NCBI GenBank assembly: GCA_938082855.1
Contig: CALKCC010000006.1
Location: forward strand, 1 to 49,647
DNA length: 49,647 nt
Direction of reading: 5' to 3'
Source: an uncultured Pirellulaceae bacterium
Lineage (GTDB): Bacteria; Planctomycetota; Planctomycetia; Pirellulales; Pirellulaceae
How positions within the stretch are numbered: position 1 is the first letter of the stretch; each line of letters begins with the position of its first letter. The notes beneath the pieces are model-generated. The model was not told the DNA's origin, made no database searches, and saw only the letters and a program-made list of their open reading frames with translations. Of the stretch, positions 42,181 to 49,647 are shown piece by piece. The position numbers and the translations under genes are program-made.

Positions 42181-44295
42181 ATGAGTAACAAGAGCTCCAT
42201 AGACGAGATTCATGACGGTGTAGTGATGTACATCCGGGACATGTTAGAGGGATTTGCATTGGCCTTCATTCTCGCTTTTATCTTTCGTGGATTTGTGGTC
42301 GAAGCGTTTATCATTCCCACCGGGTCCATGGCACACGGACTGCAGGGCACTCATATAGAGCACAATTGCAAGACTTGTGATTATCTATATCGTGTTGGGG
42401 CGAGTGCAGAGAACCCGGATCGGAATGACGAGATCATAGCGACGGTTTGTCCAATGTGTGGCTTTACTGAAGTACTGGATAAGGCCAACGATCCATCGAA
42501 GAATGCATTTTCTGGCGATCGGATTCTGGTCAACAAATATGCGTACATGTTTAATGATCCGAAACGCTGGGATGTTATTGTATTTAAAAATCCGAGCGAT
42601 ACGACGATCAATTACATCAAACGCTTAGTAGGCCTGCCAGGCGAAAAAGTATTGGTTTCCAATGGAGATGTTTATACGAAGCCACTGACCAATACCAACG
42701 CAGTCTATGAGATCGCTCGTAAGCCCGAGTATAAACAGTTGGCGATGATGCAATTGGTGCACGATACTCAATTTCGCCCTCAAGCACTTGATGACATTAT
42801 GTGGCCGCAACCGTGGCGAATGGTTGGTACGTATGCCGATGGCTATCATCCACCGGCAGAAGAAGGAAAGCCTGGCTACTGGAAGGCTAGCACTGAAGGC
42901 TTTCAATATTCCATCGATGGATCGAATTCTGACAAGGTAAGCATACGGTATCACCATAATGTTCCTGACCAGACTTTCTGGGTGAAATACAATCAGCTCA
43001 ATGCAATTATTAAGCAGGCTGAAGCAGAAGGTCAGACAGCCGAAGCGGCCCAAATTCGCGAACGGCTAAAGACTATGTTTTGGCCGTTACCCAAATTAAT
43101 TACGGATGTTTATGCCTATAACACTTCGATCGAGTTATCGGATCTAATTGGCAGAGACGGTCATGAGATCTTCTCTTATGATGAAAATGAAGCCGTGGAG
43201 GAAGGTTCAGAATCGGACTTAACACCAGCAGCTTACACTGATGTTGTGGACTTTGGCTCACAGTATGTTTCGCGTTTCCGTGATGTTCTTGAAGGCGATC
43301 AACCTGCTCCGGCTAGAGTCGTCGATTTAGTTTCTCAAAAGCTGAAATCCAATTGGCCGGGTGGTGAAATGCGTGGCCAATACTGGGTGGGTGATCTGGC
43401 TGTTGAATTTGATGTGACGATTGAAAACGACTCGGGAATACTTGGATTCGACATTGTTGAAAGTGGAGTCTATTACGAAGGCGAAATTGACGTTGCCACA
43501 GGAAAGCTGACACTATCGATTGATGGAGGAGAAGAGTATTTCGTTTCAACGAATGCCGAGGACTCGACCGGCTTCGAGGGTCCTGTCATCGAAGGCCAAA
43601 CGAGTATTCGTGGTAAAGGCGAGTACGAAATACGATTTAGTAACTTTGATAATGAGCTACGAGTTTGGGTCGATGACGAATTGATCGAACTTAACCATCC
43701 TGCTACTTTTGTAACCGAACGGCTGCTTGGCCCGCGATGGTCTGCCGAAGATCCAGGGGATCTCTTACCTGTTGGTCTGCATTCAACAGGAGTTGCTGTA
43801 GCATTAACTGATGCTCGTATTTACAGAGACGTTTACTATATTGCCACGAGCGCTCTCACTGTAGGTGCCGAATATGGATTAAGCCCTTATCAAGAGGCTG
43901 AAGATACAGTGACACTGATCAAACAGTACGAAAAGGATATTGCTCGAATCGAACCGATCTGGCTATTACCCAGACCTCAAAAGCCTACCTCTTATAGTGA
44001 GCTTAGCCTGCATCTGGATCTATTCCCTGCTTGGAACAACTCGAAGTTTCTCACCGATCGTCAGGCACTGGAATTCGAAGTTACGGAAGACGAGTTTTTC
44101 CCAATGGGGGACAACAGTCCTCAGAGCTTAGATGCTCGCAGTTCACAATGGTATAGTAACGTGGGAAGACATACCTTTAATCGGAAGCTGTTTATTGGTG
44201 AGGCTTTATTGATCTACTGGCCGCACCCACATGGAGCTCCGATAGTGGAGTGGCCGTTGATTCCGAACTTTCGCCGGATCGGCGTAATACAGTAA
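42181..44295 (+). CDS. signal peptidase I-like protein with zinc ribbon and large beta-sandwich insert (paralog 2)
   Basis: The 704-residue protein has an N-terminal hydrophobic region (about 22-45). The catalytic box is IPTGSMA with Ser49; RILVNKY and YIKRLVGLPGE (Lys147) follow; box E is FFPMGDNSPQSLDARS (639-654). A zinc ribbon (C63/C66, C90/C93) sits between Ser and Lys, as in paralog 1. The region between Lys147 and box E is about 490 residues. It holds a LamG/concanavalin-like beta-sandwich (about 400-560) that ends ARIYRDVYYI, matching the SRDIYW end of paralog 1. All catalytic residues are kept. The 128-base gap upstream has a weak -35/-10 pair, so it may also have its own promoter. 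Confidence 0.87.
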   Translation: MSNKSSIDEIHDGVVMYIRDMLEGFALAFILAFIFRGFVVEAFIIPTGSMAHGLQGTHIEHNCKTCDYLYRVGASAENPDRNDEIIATVCPMCGFTEVLDKANDPSKNAFSGDRILVNKYAYMFNDPKRWDVIVFKNPSDTTINYIKRLVGLPGEKVLVSNGDVYTKPLTNTNAVYEIARKPEYKQLAMMQLVHDTQFRPQALDDIMWPQPWRMVGTYADGYHPPAEEGKPGYWKASTEGFQYSIDGSNSDKVSIRYHHNVPDQTFWVKYNQLNAIIKQAEAEGQTAEAAQIRERLKTMFWPLPKLITDVYAYNTSIELSDLIGRDGHEIFSYDENEAVEEGSESDLTPAAYTDVVDFGSQYVSRFRDVLEGDQPAPARVVDLVSQKLKSNWPGGEMRGQYWVGDLAVEFDVTIENDSGILGFDIVESGVYYEGEIDVATGKLTLSIDGGEEYFVSTNAEDSTGFEGPVIEGQTSIRGKGEYEIRFSNFDNELRVWVDDELIELNHPATFVTERLLGPRWSAEDPGDLLPVGLHSTGVAVALTDARIYRDVYYIATSALTVGAEYGLSPYQEAEDTVTLIKQYEKDIARIEPIWLLPRPQKPTSYSELSLHLDLFPAWNNSKFLTDRQALEFEVTEDEFFPMGDNSPQSLDARSSQWYSNVGRHTFNRKLFIGEALLIYWPHPHGAPIVEWPLIPNFRRIGVIQ

Positions 44296-44340
44296 GATAC
44301 AGGCCGGTGGAACAACAGCTTTAATGTGAGTTGCGACAGG

Positions 44341-45090
44341 ATGTCGATTCTTGAAGTTAACGGATTAGTCAAAGCCTATGGTCGTAAGCGTGTCGTCAAT
44401 GGCGTCAGCTTTTCGGTCAATGCAGGCGAAATCGTAGGATTGTTGGGACCTAACGGTGCCGGTAAGACGACGACTTTCAAAATGACATGTGGAATGGAAC
44501 GGCCTGATGAAGGTTCGGTTGTTCTCCATGGTCAGGATGTAACCGACTGGCCGATGTTTCGCCGAGCTCGTGAAGGACAAATGGGGTATCTGCCTCAGGA
44601 TTCAAGTGTCTTCGCACGGCTGTCGGTCGAGCAGAATCTCAATCTGATGATTGAGTTGCAGGATATTACCGGAAAAGCAAAACGGCAGCGTTGCAATGAA
44701 TTGCTGGAACGGTTCAATATCAGCCACATCCGTAAGACAAAGGCTGGACGTGTATCAGGCGGCGAGCGACGACGTCTGGAAATTGCTCGCTGTCTAATCC
44801 TCGAGCCCGAAATCATCATGCTCGACGAACCGTTTGCCGGGATCGATCCTGTAACAATTGATGGAATTCAGAAGACGATTTCGGAACTGCGAGAATCTGA
44901 AGGTATCTCGTTCTTCATCACCGACCACGCAGCCATAGAAATTCTCGAAGTGGTCGATCGCGTGTATGTGATCGATCAGGGAGAATTCCTCTTTGACGGT
45001 ACCAGCGAAGATGCGATTAACGATCCAGCTGTCAAGGAAAAATACCTTGGCAACATGGATCGTCCGCTTTATACAGCTCAGTCTGCTTAG
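44341..45090 (+). CDS. lptB: LPS export ABC transporter ATP-binding protein LptB
   Basis: The 249-residue protein has Walker A GPNGAGKTTT (about residues 36-45), Q-loop YLPQDSSVF, signature VSGGERRRLEIARCL, Walker B IIMLDEPFAGIDP, and switch His in ITDHAAIEIL. The DEPFAGIDPVT and FITDHN-like details match LptB, which powers lipopolysaccharide extraction from the inner membrane together with LptF/G. The ATG 44341 start fits the family N-terminus; an in-frame GTG at 44326 would add five residues. No lptA, C, F or G gene is visible here. Its stop overlaps the dapL stop on the other strand (CTTAG). Confidence 0.9.
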   Translation: MSILEVNGLVKAYGRKRVVNGVSFSVNAGEIVGLLGPNGAGKTTTFKMTCGMERPDEGSVVLHGQDVTDWPMFRRAREGQMGYLPQDSSVFARLSVEQNLNLMIELQDITGKAKRQRCNELLERFNISHIRKTKAGRVSGGERRRLEIARCLILEPEIIMLDEPFAGIDPVTIDGIQKTISELRESEGISFFITDHAAIEILEVVDRVYVIDQGEFLFDGTSEDAINDPAVKEKYLGNMDRPLYTAQSA

Positions 45091-46319
45091 AACGTGAAGG
45101 GAATACTGCTCAATCGAGCAATCGTTTCCTGCATCAATTCCTGCTCACGTTGCTCGTCATCCGCGACATAAGTCACTGAGAATCTTAGGAATGATCCGGC
45201 ATTGTCCCAGGGTACCGTCACGATTCCGTGTTCCGTGATGAGGTACTGACTTGCTTCCTCGGCATTCGCAAATGAAGGTCCTCCTTCCACACCCGTTGGA
45301 GCAAGCGTGTAAAGGAAGTAAGAGCCACCAGGCATTTCGCATTGGAACCCACAGGACTTCAATGTTTCGACGAGAGAAGTCATGCGACGACGGTATTTTT
45401 CGCGAATGCGAACCGGAATGGAATCATTATCGAGAGCGGCTGCAGCTGCTTTTTGGATTGCAATAAACTGACCGCTATCACAGTTATCTTTGACATCAGA
45501 AAAGGCCTGAACCAGTAGCGGGTTTCCGCAGACCCAGCCAATTCGCCAGCCGATCATATCAAAGCCTTTGGAAAGCGAATGAATTTCGACGCCGACGTCA
45601 CGGGCACCTGGTGTTTCCAAGAAGCTAGTTGGCCGTCCGTCGAATGTCAGTAGGATATGAGCGGCATCCTGTACAACGACAATGTCATTGTCTTTGGCAA
45701 ACTGAACGACTTGTTCAAAGAACCCAGCAGGTGCTAGTTTTCCAGTGGGGCTATTGGGATAGTTGATAACCAGTAGTTTTGCTCGTTCCAGAATATCTGC
45801 GGGGATGGATTCGAGGTCTGGCAGGAAGTTATTTTCCGCCAACAAAGGTAACTCGTGAACTTCGCCACCATAGTACTTAGTATGAGTACCAGCGACTGGG
45901 TAGCCAGGGACGGTCATCAAGGTCACATCGCCCGGATTGATAAAGCAGGCGGGAATCATCGAAAGCGCGGTTTTGGAACCAATGCAGTGATTCACTTCGA
46001 TGGTAGCGTCCAATTCGACGTCGAAATTACGTTGCATAAAGCGGGCGACGGCTTCTTTGAATTCAGCAATTCCGTTATCGGCGTAGCCGCGGTTTTCCTG
46101 AAGATGGATTTCGGAAGCCATTACGTCACGTACGGCTTGGTCGGCAGGAGCGTCATTTTCTCCGATTCCAAAATCTAACAGCAAACGGTCGGGGAAATCA
46201 GCCAGTGCTTTACGCTTAGCGCGTTTGATCTTTTCGAATTTATAAATCTCCGTACCTTTACCGTAGTTTTCACCACCGATACGGTCTGCAAATAGCTGTT
46301 GGAAGTATGGATCGCTCAT
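45087..46319 (-). CDS. dapL: LL-diaminopimelate aminotransferase (DapL)-type PLP enzyme
   Basis: The 410-residue PLP-dependent fold-type I aminotransferase has a motif with the Schiff-base Lys in HSLSKGFDMIGWRIGW (about 250-265), with NYPNSPTGK (about 188-196) and a terminal Arg contact in FLRFSVTY. The N-terminal GGENYGKGTEIYKFEKIKRAKRKAL pattern is that of the enzyme that converts tetrahydrodipicolinate directly to LL-diaminopimelate, serving lysine and peptidoglycan. The assignment is from family resemblance; a related aminotransferase is possible. It is complete, with start ATG 46319. It converges on lptB and shares four bases with it. Confidence 0.78.
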   Translation of the reverse strand: MSDPYFQQLFADRIGGENYGKGTEIYKFEKIKRAKRKALADFPDRLLLDFGIGENDAPADQAVRDVMASEIHLQENRGYADNGIAEFKEAVARFMQRNFDVELDATIEVNHCIGSKTALSMIPACFINPGDVTLMTVPGYPVAGTHTKYYGGEVHELPLLAENNFLPDLESIPADILERAKLLVINYPNSPTGKLAPAGFFEQVVQFAKDNDIVVVQDAAHILLTFDGRPTSFLETPGARDVGVEIHSLSKGFDMIGWRIGWVCGNPLLVQAFSDVKDNCDSGQFIAIQKAAAAALDNDSIPVRIREKYRRRMTSLVETLKSCGFQCEMPGGSYFLYTLAPTGVEGGPSFANAEEASQYLITEHGIVTVPWDNAGSFLRFSVTYVADDEQREQELMQETIARLSSIPFTF

Positions 46320-46425
46320 CCTTAGGTTGTTTCACTCTACTTTTCGATTGAAAAAAGGTCACTTCATACTTCCAAATTACTTCAAAACAACGGGTTGTGA
46401 AACCGGCCGGTATGGATAGAAGTCG

Positions 46426-46446
46426 AAAACCTGAGTCGAAACTCGG
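46426..46446 (-). terminator. intrinsic terminator of the MoxR-DUF58 operon
   Basis: On the minus strand the stem CC-GAGT / ACTC-A-GG closes a TTCG tetraloop (46446-46430), followed by TTTT (46429-46426). It lies eight bases beyond the DUF58 stop. The UUCG loop is a known strong stem cap, and one bulged base lies in the stem. Confidence 0.6.
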
Positions 46447-46454
46447 AGACACGC

Positions 46455-47876
46455 TTAGAGTAAATGTCGCGCCTTGATTTCCAGATATTGGTTGATCAAT
46501 GGAGCCGTCAGATCTTCGGGCATGACATCCAGAGAAAAGACTCCCTGATGACTCAAGGTGTTGAGAACATCATGCCGCCAGTTGAGGATTTGAGCGGCGG
46601 CAGCGGCATTGTACAGACTGTCAGTTTGTTCGGCCTCGGCAAAGATTTCATGGTCTCGCATCATCACACTGACAGGTAGATGGCGTTTAGAAACAGTTTG
46701 CATGTAGCGTACCACCTGCTGGGAATTCACTTCATCGACGACATTCGTAATCAGGACAACCATCGCTCGTTTGTTACAGCGATTGGCAAGATACAAAAAG
46801 GCCTCGTCGTATCGGGATTCAACCATCTTAGGAAACTGATTGAAACTAGCATGTAGTAACTGATTCATATGAGACGTACCACTGCGTGGCGGTACGAAAC
46901 AGTGGACTTTGTCCGAAAAGCAAATGAGTCCCACGGAATCTCCCTGAGACAAGGCAACGTGACTAAGCATTAATGCTGAGTTTAAGGCATGGTCAACAAA
47001 GGACATACCACCGGATTCGTTGGTCATCATTCTTCCACAATCCACTAGGAAGATGACCCGCTGGCTTTGACTTGTTTGATAATCCTGGACGATTAATTTG
47101 TTGTGTCGTGCACTGCTTCGCCAGTTGATGTTCTTATAGTGATCGTCGCGGGTATATTCTCTTAAACGTTCGAATTCATTGTCTTGTCCGACTTTCCGAG
47201 TACGACGCACGCCCAATAAGGCAAGACGATTCGTACGAGCCAGCAATGCATAGTGGGAAAGCTGCTTTAAGTCAGGATATACGTGCAACTCCGTTTTCAC
47301 CGGCAAAGTAATATGTCGAATCCAGAATCCAAAAGATGAGCGTACTCGGACGTGCACACAACGCATTGTGAATTTACCACGCTGACTCGGTGTGACGCTG
47401 TAATCAAATTCAAGAGTCTCATCCGGGGCAATGCTGGACGAGTATTTAACGACTCCCGTTTCAAATTCCTCAGGAATATCGTCGAGCATTGTGAGTCTGA
47501 GCGAGCGGCCTCCGTGGTTAGTGATATGAAAGGAAATGCCAGCGGGCTTGGCAAGAGAAGCGACTTTTTGATGGATCCGTTCGGCGCTAAGTGAACGCGC
47601 CGATGGAATGGTAAACAAGTCGACGCCGGCTGCAATGAATATAACCAGATCCACGATGATCGCTGGTAGCAGTAGCTCCGGAGAGTAGATCATTCCAATC
47701 GTAATTAACGCAGGAGTGAACAGGCACAAGACATAGAACAGACCCGGATAGACCTTCTTCCGCGCGACGAAGATCAGCGGGAGCGTGAAGATCACGAGCG
47801 TCAGCCAGGGGAACATCTGAAGTATCTCCAGATTCTCCTGTGCCTGTTGCTGCAGTTGTTCTAAATTCTCATCCAC
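46455..47876 (-). CDS. DUF58 domain protein with N-terminal membrane helices
   Basis: The 473-residue protein has two or three membrane helices in the first 90 residues (LTLVIFTLPLIFVA, GLFYVLCLFTPALITIGMIY). The DUF58 hallmark LREYTRDDHYKNINWRSSARHNKLIV lies about 235-260, and a von Willebrand A-like segment VIFLVDCGRMMTNE about 275-290. DUF58 proteins partner MoxR AAA+ ATPases and are thought to help complex assembly. The MoxR gene lies 42 bases upstream in the same direction. The GTG start at 47876 is the only fit. The UUCG terminator follows. Confidence 0.9.
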   Translation of the reverse strand: MDENLEQLQQQAQENLEILQMFPWLTLVIFTLPLIFVARKKVYPGLFYVLCLFTPALITIGMIYSPELLLPAIIVDLVIFIAAGVDLFTIPSARSLSAERIHQKVASLAKPAGISFHITNHGGRSLRLTMLDDIPEEFETGVVKYSSSIAPDETLEFDYSVTPSQRGKFTMRCVHVRVRSSFGFWIRHITLPVKTELHVYPDLKQLSHYALLARTNRLALLGVRRTRKVGQDNEFERLREYTRDDHYKNINWRSSARHNKLIVQDYQTSQSQRVIFLVDCGRMMTNESGGMSFVDHALNSALMLSHVALSQGDSVGLICFSDKVHCFVPPRSGTSHMNQLLHASFNQFPKMVESRYDEAFLYLANRCNKRAMVVLITNVVDEVNSQQVVRYMQTVSKRHLPVSVMMRDHEIFAEAEQTDSLYNAAAAAQILNWRHDVLNTLSHQGVFSLDVMPEDLTAPLINQYLEIKARHLL

Positions 47877-47918
47877 AAGGTTGGTCTCGATAGCGACTTG
47901 TTTTCTAAACGTGGTGCT

Positions 47919-49148
47919 TTACAAACGCGGTACTTCGACCGTACGGATCAGGTCGGTCAATATCTGATCGGCCTCCTGTCCTTCGACTTCGGCTTCTGCT
48001 GTTAGCATCACTCGATGACGTAGGACCGGTAGTGCAATCTGTACGACGTCATCGGGAATGGCGTAATCCCGACCCTGAAATGCAGCTAACGTACGTGCCC
48101 CCTGCATCAATGCGAGTCCTGCACGAGGTGAAGCTCCCATATAAAGTTGAGGCCACTGGCGGGTTAGGCGAACGATTTTGTTGATGTAATCAGCCAAGGC
48201 GTCATCGATTCGGACATTCGCATTCTCTTTGATCGCTGCGTTAATTTCGGCGGGTGAGGAAACCGTTTGAATTTCATTTTCCAAAACCTGGCCGAGGTTG
48301 AGCTGCTGGCTATGTTGTTTGAGGATGTCTGCTTCCTGCTGCTCTGTCGGGTAGTTTACGACGAGCTTCATCATAAATCGGTCAAGTTGAGCTTCAGGTA
48401 GGTTGTAAGTTCCTTCCTGCTCAACAGGGTTTTGTGTGGCGATGACCAAAAATGGTGGGTCTAGCTTATAGCTTTCTCCATCGACGGTGACGCGATGCTC
48501 CTGCATGATTTCCAGTAGGGCAGCATGGGTCTTAGCGGGAGATCGGTTAATCTCGTCTGCAAGCAATAGCTGGGTGAAGACAGGTCCTGGGTGGAAGGTG
48601 AATTCCTGAGTTTTCATATTGAAGACAGGTGCACCAGTGATATCCGAAGGCATCAGGTCCGCGGTGAACTGAATTCTGCCGAAGTCACAACCAAGCACGT
48701 GTCCCAAAGTGCGGACGAAAAGTGTTTTACCCAGACCGGGAACACTCTCGATCAATACATGGCCGTTGGAAAAGAGTGAGACGAGTGTACCAAGTACGAG
48801 TTCTTCCTGCCCAACGAAGATCTTAGCGACTTCCGCTGTGATTTTGTTGAATAGCTGGCGAGTCGCAGTGTCAGCCCCGGTATCTGCTGATTCCGCTAAC
48901 GACATTTTTCCAATATTACCGTTCACAGGGTTTTGTGCCACAGGCTGTGGCGCCACGGGTTGCGGAGCCACGGGTTGCGGAGCCAGAGGTTGGGGTGGCA
49001 TGGGCTGTGGTACGGCGGGTTGTAGTCCCTGCCCGGGTACATTGATGATATTTTGACATTGCGGGCATTGTACCTGAGCTCCAGTAAAGGAAGGTGGCAG
49101 CGTTAAGGGCTGCGAGCAGGAGGGACAATTGAAAGTACCAATGGACAT
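47919..49148 (-). CDS. MoxR-family AAA+ ATPase with N-terminal zinc ribbon
   Basis: The 409-residue protein begins with a four-Cys zinc ribbon (FNCPSCSQPL with QCPQCQNI; Cys at about 8, 11, 28 and 31). A Pro/Gln/Ala-rich linker of repeated APQPV units follows (about 47-72). The MoxR domain occupies about 80-409: Walker A PGLGKT (about 140-145), Walker B LLADEINR, sensor IATQNPVEQEGT, and the final ALPVLRHRV. MoxR ATPases act as chaperones for complexes assembled with DUF58 and vWA proteins. The extra ribbon and linker are unusual additions that could dock partners. The start ATG 49148 is clear. It is co-transcribed with the DUF58 gene and the partial gene upstream. Confidence 0.93.
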   Translation of the reverse strand: MSIGTFNCPSCSQPLTLPPSFTGAQVQCPQCQNIINVPGQGLQPAVPQPMPPQPLAPQPVAPQPVAPQPVAQNPVNGNIGKMSLAESADTGADTATRQLFNKITAEVAKIFVGQEELVLGTLVSLFSNGHVLIESVPGLGKTLFVRTLGHVLGCDFGRIQFTADLMPSDITGAPVFNMKTQEFTFHPGPVFTQLLLADEINRSPAKTHAALLEIMQEHRVTVDGESYKLDPPFLVIATQNPVEQEGTYNLPEAQLDRFMMKLVVNYPTEQQEADILKQHSQQLNLGQVLENEIQTVSSPAEINAAIKENANVRIDDALADYINKIVRLTRQWPQLYMGASPRAGLALMQGARTLAAFQGRDYAIPDDVVQIALPVLRHRVMLTAEAEVEGQEADQILTDLIRTVEVPRL

Positions 49149-49173
49149 ATGAAATACCTATGCTGAGATTTCT

Positions 49174-49647
49174 CTAAGTTGGTTTCTTTTTGCGTTTCTG
49201 TGGTTGGTAGGTTGTTTGTTCCGAAGAGCGTTGACGATACATTTGGAGGCAATGCTGAGCAAAAGTCGTATTACCTCCTCGTCGTAGTAAATCCCCGAGA
49301 GCACGAATATGCCGTCCAAAATTGGAGACACTTTGATGTTCGTTAGAATCGTCGATTACAGTGGAGACTTCGAATTTGGTCTTAGGGCGCCCGAAAATCG
49401 GATAACGATAAAAACAATAGACGATGCCAATAATGATGATATGGATCAAAATGATTCCAAAAGGCCAAGTCTGTAATATCGTCACGATACTCGGTGGTTT
49501 GGCTGCCGACGGTGCATTTTCCAGTACCGGGACATCTTCCCAGTCATCGAATTCGCTTTCTAAAAAGCAAATGGTCTTCTCGCGCCCGACTCGGTCAATC
49601 AGCTTACTGGCCAGTTTACGATGTTCGCGATGCACCAGTGGCACATT
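49174..49647 (-). CDS. DUF4350-like membrane protein, C-terminal part (5' end outside window)
   Basis: About 157 residues are visible and the frame is open to the edge of the window, so the gene starts beyond it. The fragment holds a membrane helix (about residues 60-80, FGIILIHIIIIGIVYCFYRY) and a basic cytosolic tail. The tail contains FGRHIRALGDLLRRGGNTTFAQHCLQMYRQR, a pattern like the C-terminus of DUF4350 proteins that often precede MoxR genes. It lies 25 bases before the MoxR gene and is presumably the upstream member of its operon. The family label is tentative. Confidence 0.6.
   Translation of the reverse strand, partial: NVPLVHREHRKLASKLIDRVGREKTICFLESEFDDWEDVPVLENAPSAAKPPSIVTILQTWPFGIILIHIIIIGIVYCFYRYPIFGRPKTKFEVSTVIDDSNEHQSVSNFGRHIRALGDLLRRGGNTTFAQHCLQMYRQRSSEQTTYQPQKRKKKPT

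Noticed and set aside
40748-44295. tandem signal peptidases as an assembly duplication
   Set aside because: The two differ in length, in membrane anchor and throughout the sequence; only motifs and architecture are shared, so they are real paralogs.
46402-46411. ACCGGCCGGT palindrome in the gap behind dapL
   Set aside because: A single 10-base palindrome with no partner site or promoter context is not enough to call an operator.

Overview
The window looks like a chromosomal segment from a member of the Planctomycetota. The evidence is two sets of the lineage-typical DUF1549/DUF1553 (planctomycete cytochrome-type) proteins paired with Tat-exported DUF1501 proteins. It is supported by a WD40 protein in the same operon, a ser/thr kinase with an FHA protein and an ECF-type sigma factor, DapL-type lysine/peptidoglycan biosynthesis, and a MoxR-DUF58 operon. 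GC content is near one half, many Shine-Dalgarno sites are weak, and GTG or TTG starts are common. I found no tRNA, rRNA, CRISPR array, insertion sequence or phage gene.

Layout, 1-6875 (+): the end of an outer-membrane beta-barrel-like gene, rsmE, two small membrane proteins, a trkA-trkH potassium uptake operon with its own promoter, and an NAD-dependent epimerase. The 120-nt gap to the next, convergent gene is almost filled by a nested inverted-repeat element whose outer stem contains both stop codons (6873-6999). From 6997 to 11722 there is a compact accessory locus: a divergent HTH regulator (-), then three tightly coupled + genes for an asparagine-synthetase-like amide-forming enzyme without glutaminase cysteine, a radical SAM enzyme, and a flavin halogenase-like oxidoreductase. 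This is the best candidate for an undescribed pathway. From 11960 to 21535 are two export-related operons: DUF1549/1553, DUF1501, WD40 and a small secreted protein, then DUF1549/1553 with a heme motif and DUF1501.

folC (-) converges on the second operon with overlapping stop codons. From 23278 to 27795 there is an ABC-2 exporter operon (ATPase, permease with a His-rich soluble insert, and a membrane-anchored partner). From 34149 down to 27818 (-) lies a regulatory block. It begins with a coiled-coil membrane protein with its own strong terminator, then an FHA protein, a ser/thr kinase, a membrane protein, a sigma factor, a soluble zinc-finger anti-sigma-like protein and a secreted protein. 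The kinase, FHA protein, sigma factor and anti-sigma candidate probably form one phospho-signalling circuit.

From 34517 to 38895 (+): a HEAT-like secreted protein, a fused PncC amidohydrolase-nucleotidyltransferase predicted to act in pyridine nucleotide salvage, an EamA transporter and a ROK sugar kinase. From 38940 to 45090 (+): lepA, two tandem, very large signal peptidases I that both carry a zinc ribbon and a beta-sandwich insert, and lptB. All of these fit protein export and envelope assembly. dapL (-) converges on lptB, again with overlapping stop codons. The window closes with a minus-strand operon (DUF4350-like protein, MoxR ATPase, DUF58 protein) ending in a UUCG-loop terminator.

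The most notable items are the AsnB-like/radical SAM/halogenase-like locus, the structured element at 6873-6999, the paired insert-bearing signal peptidases, the PncC-adenylyltransferase fusion, and TrkH with a winged-helix-like insert.
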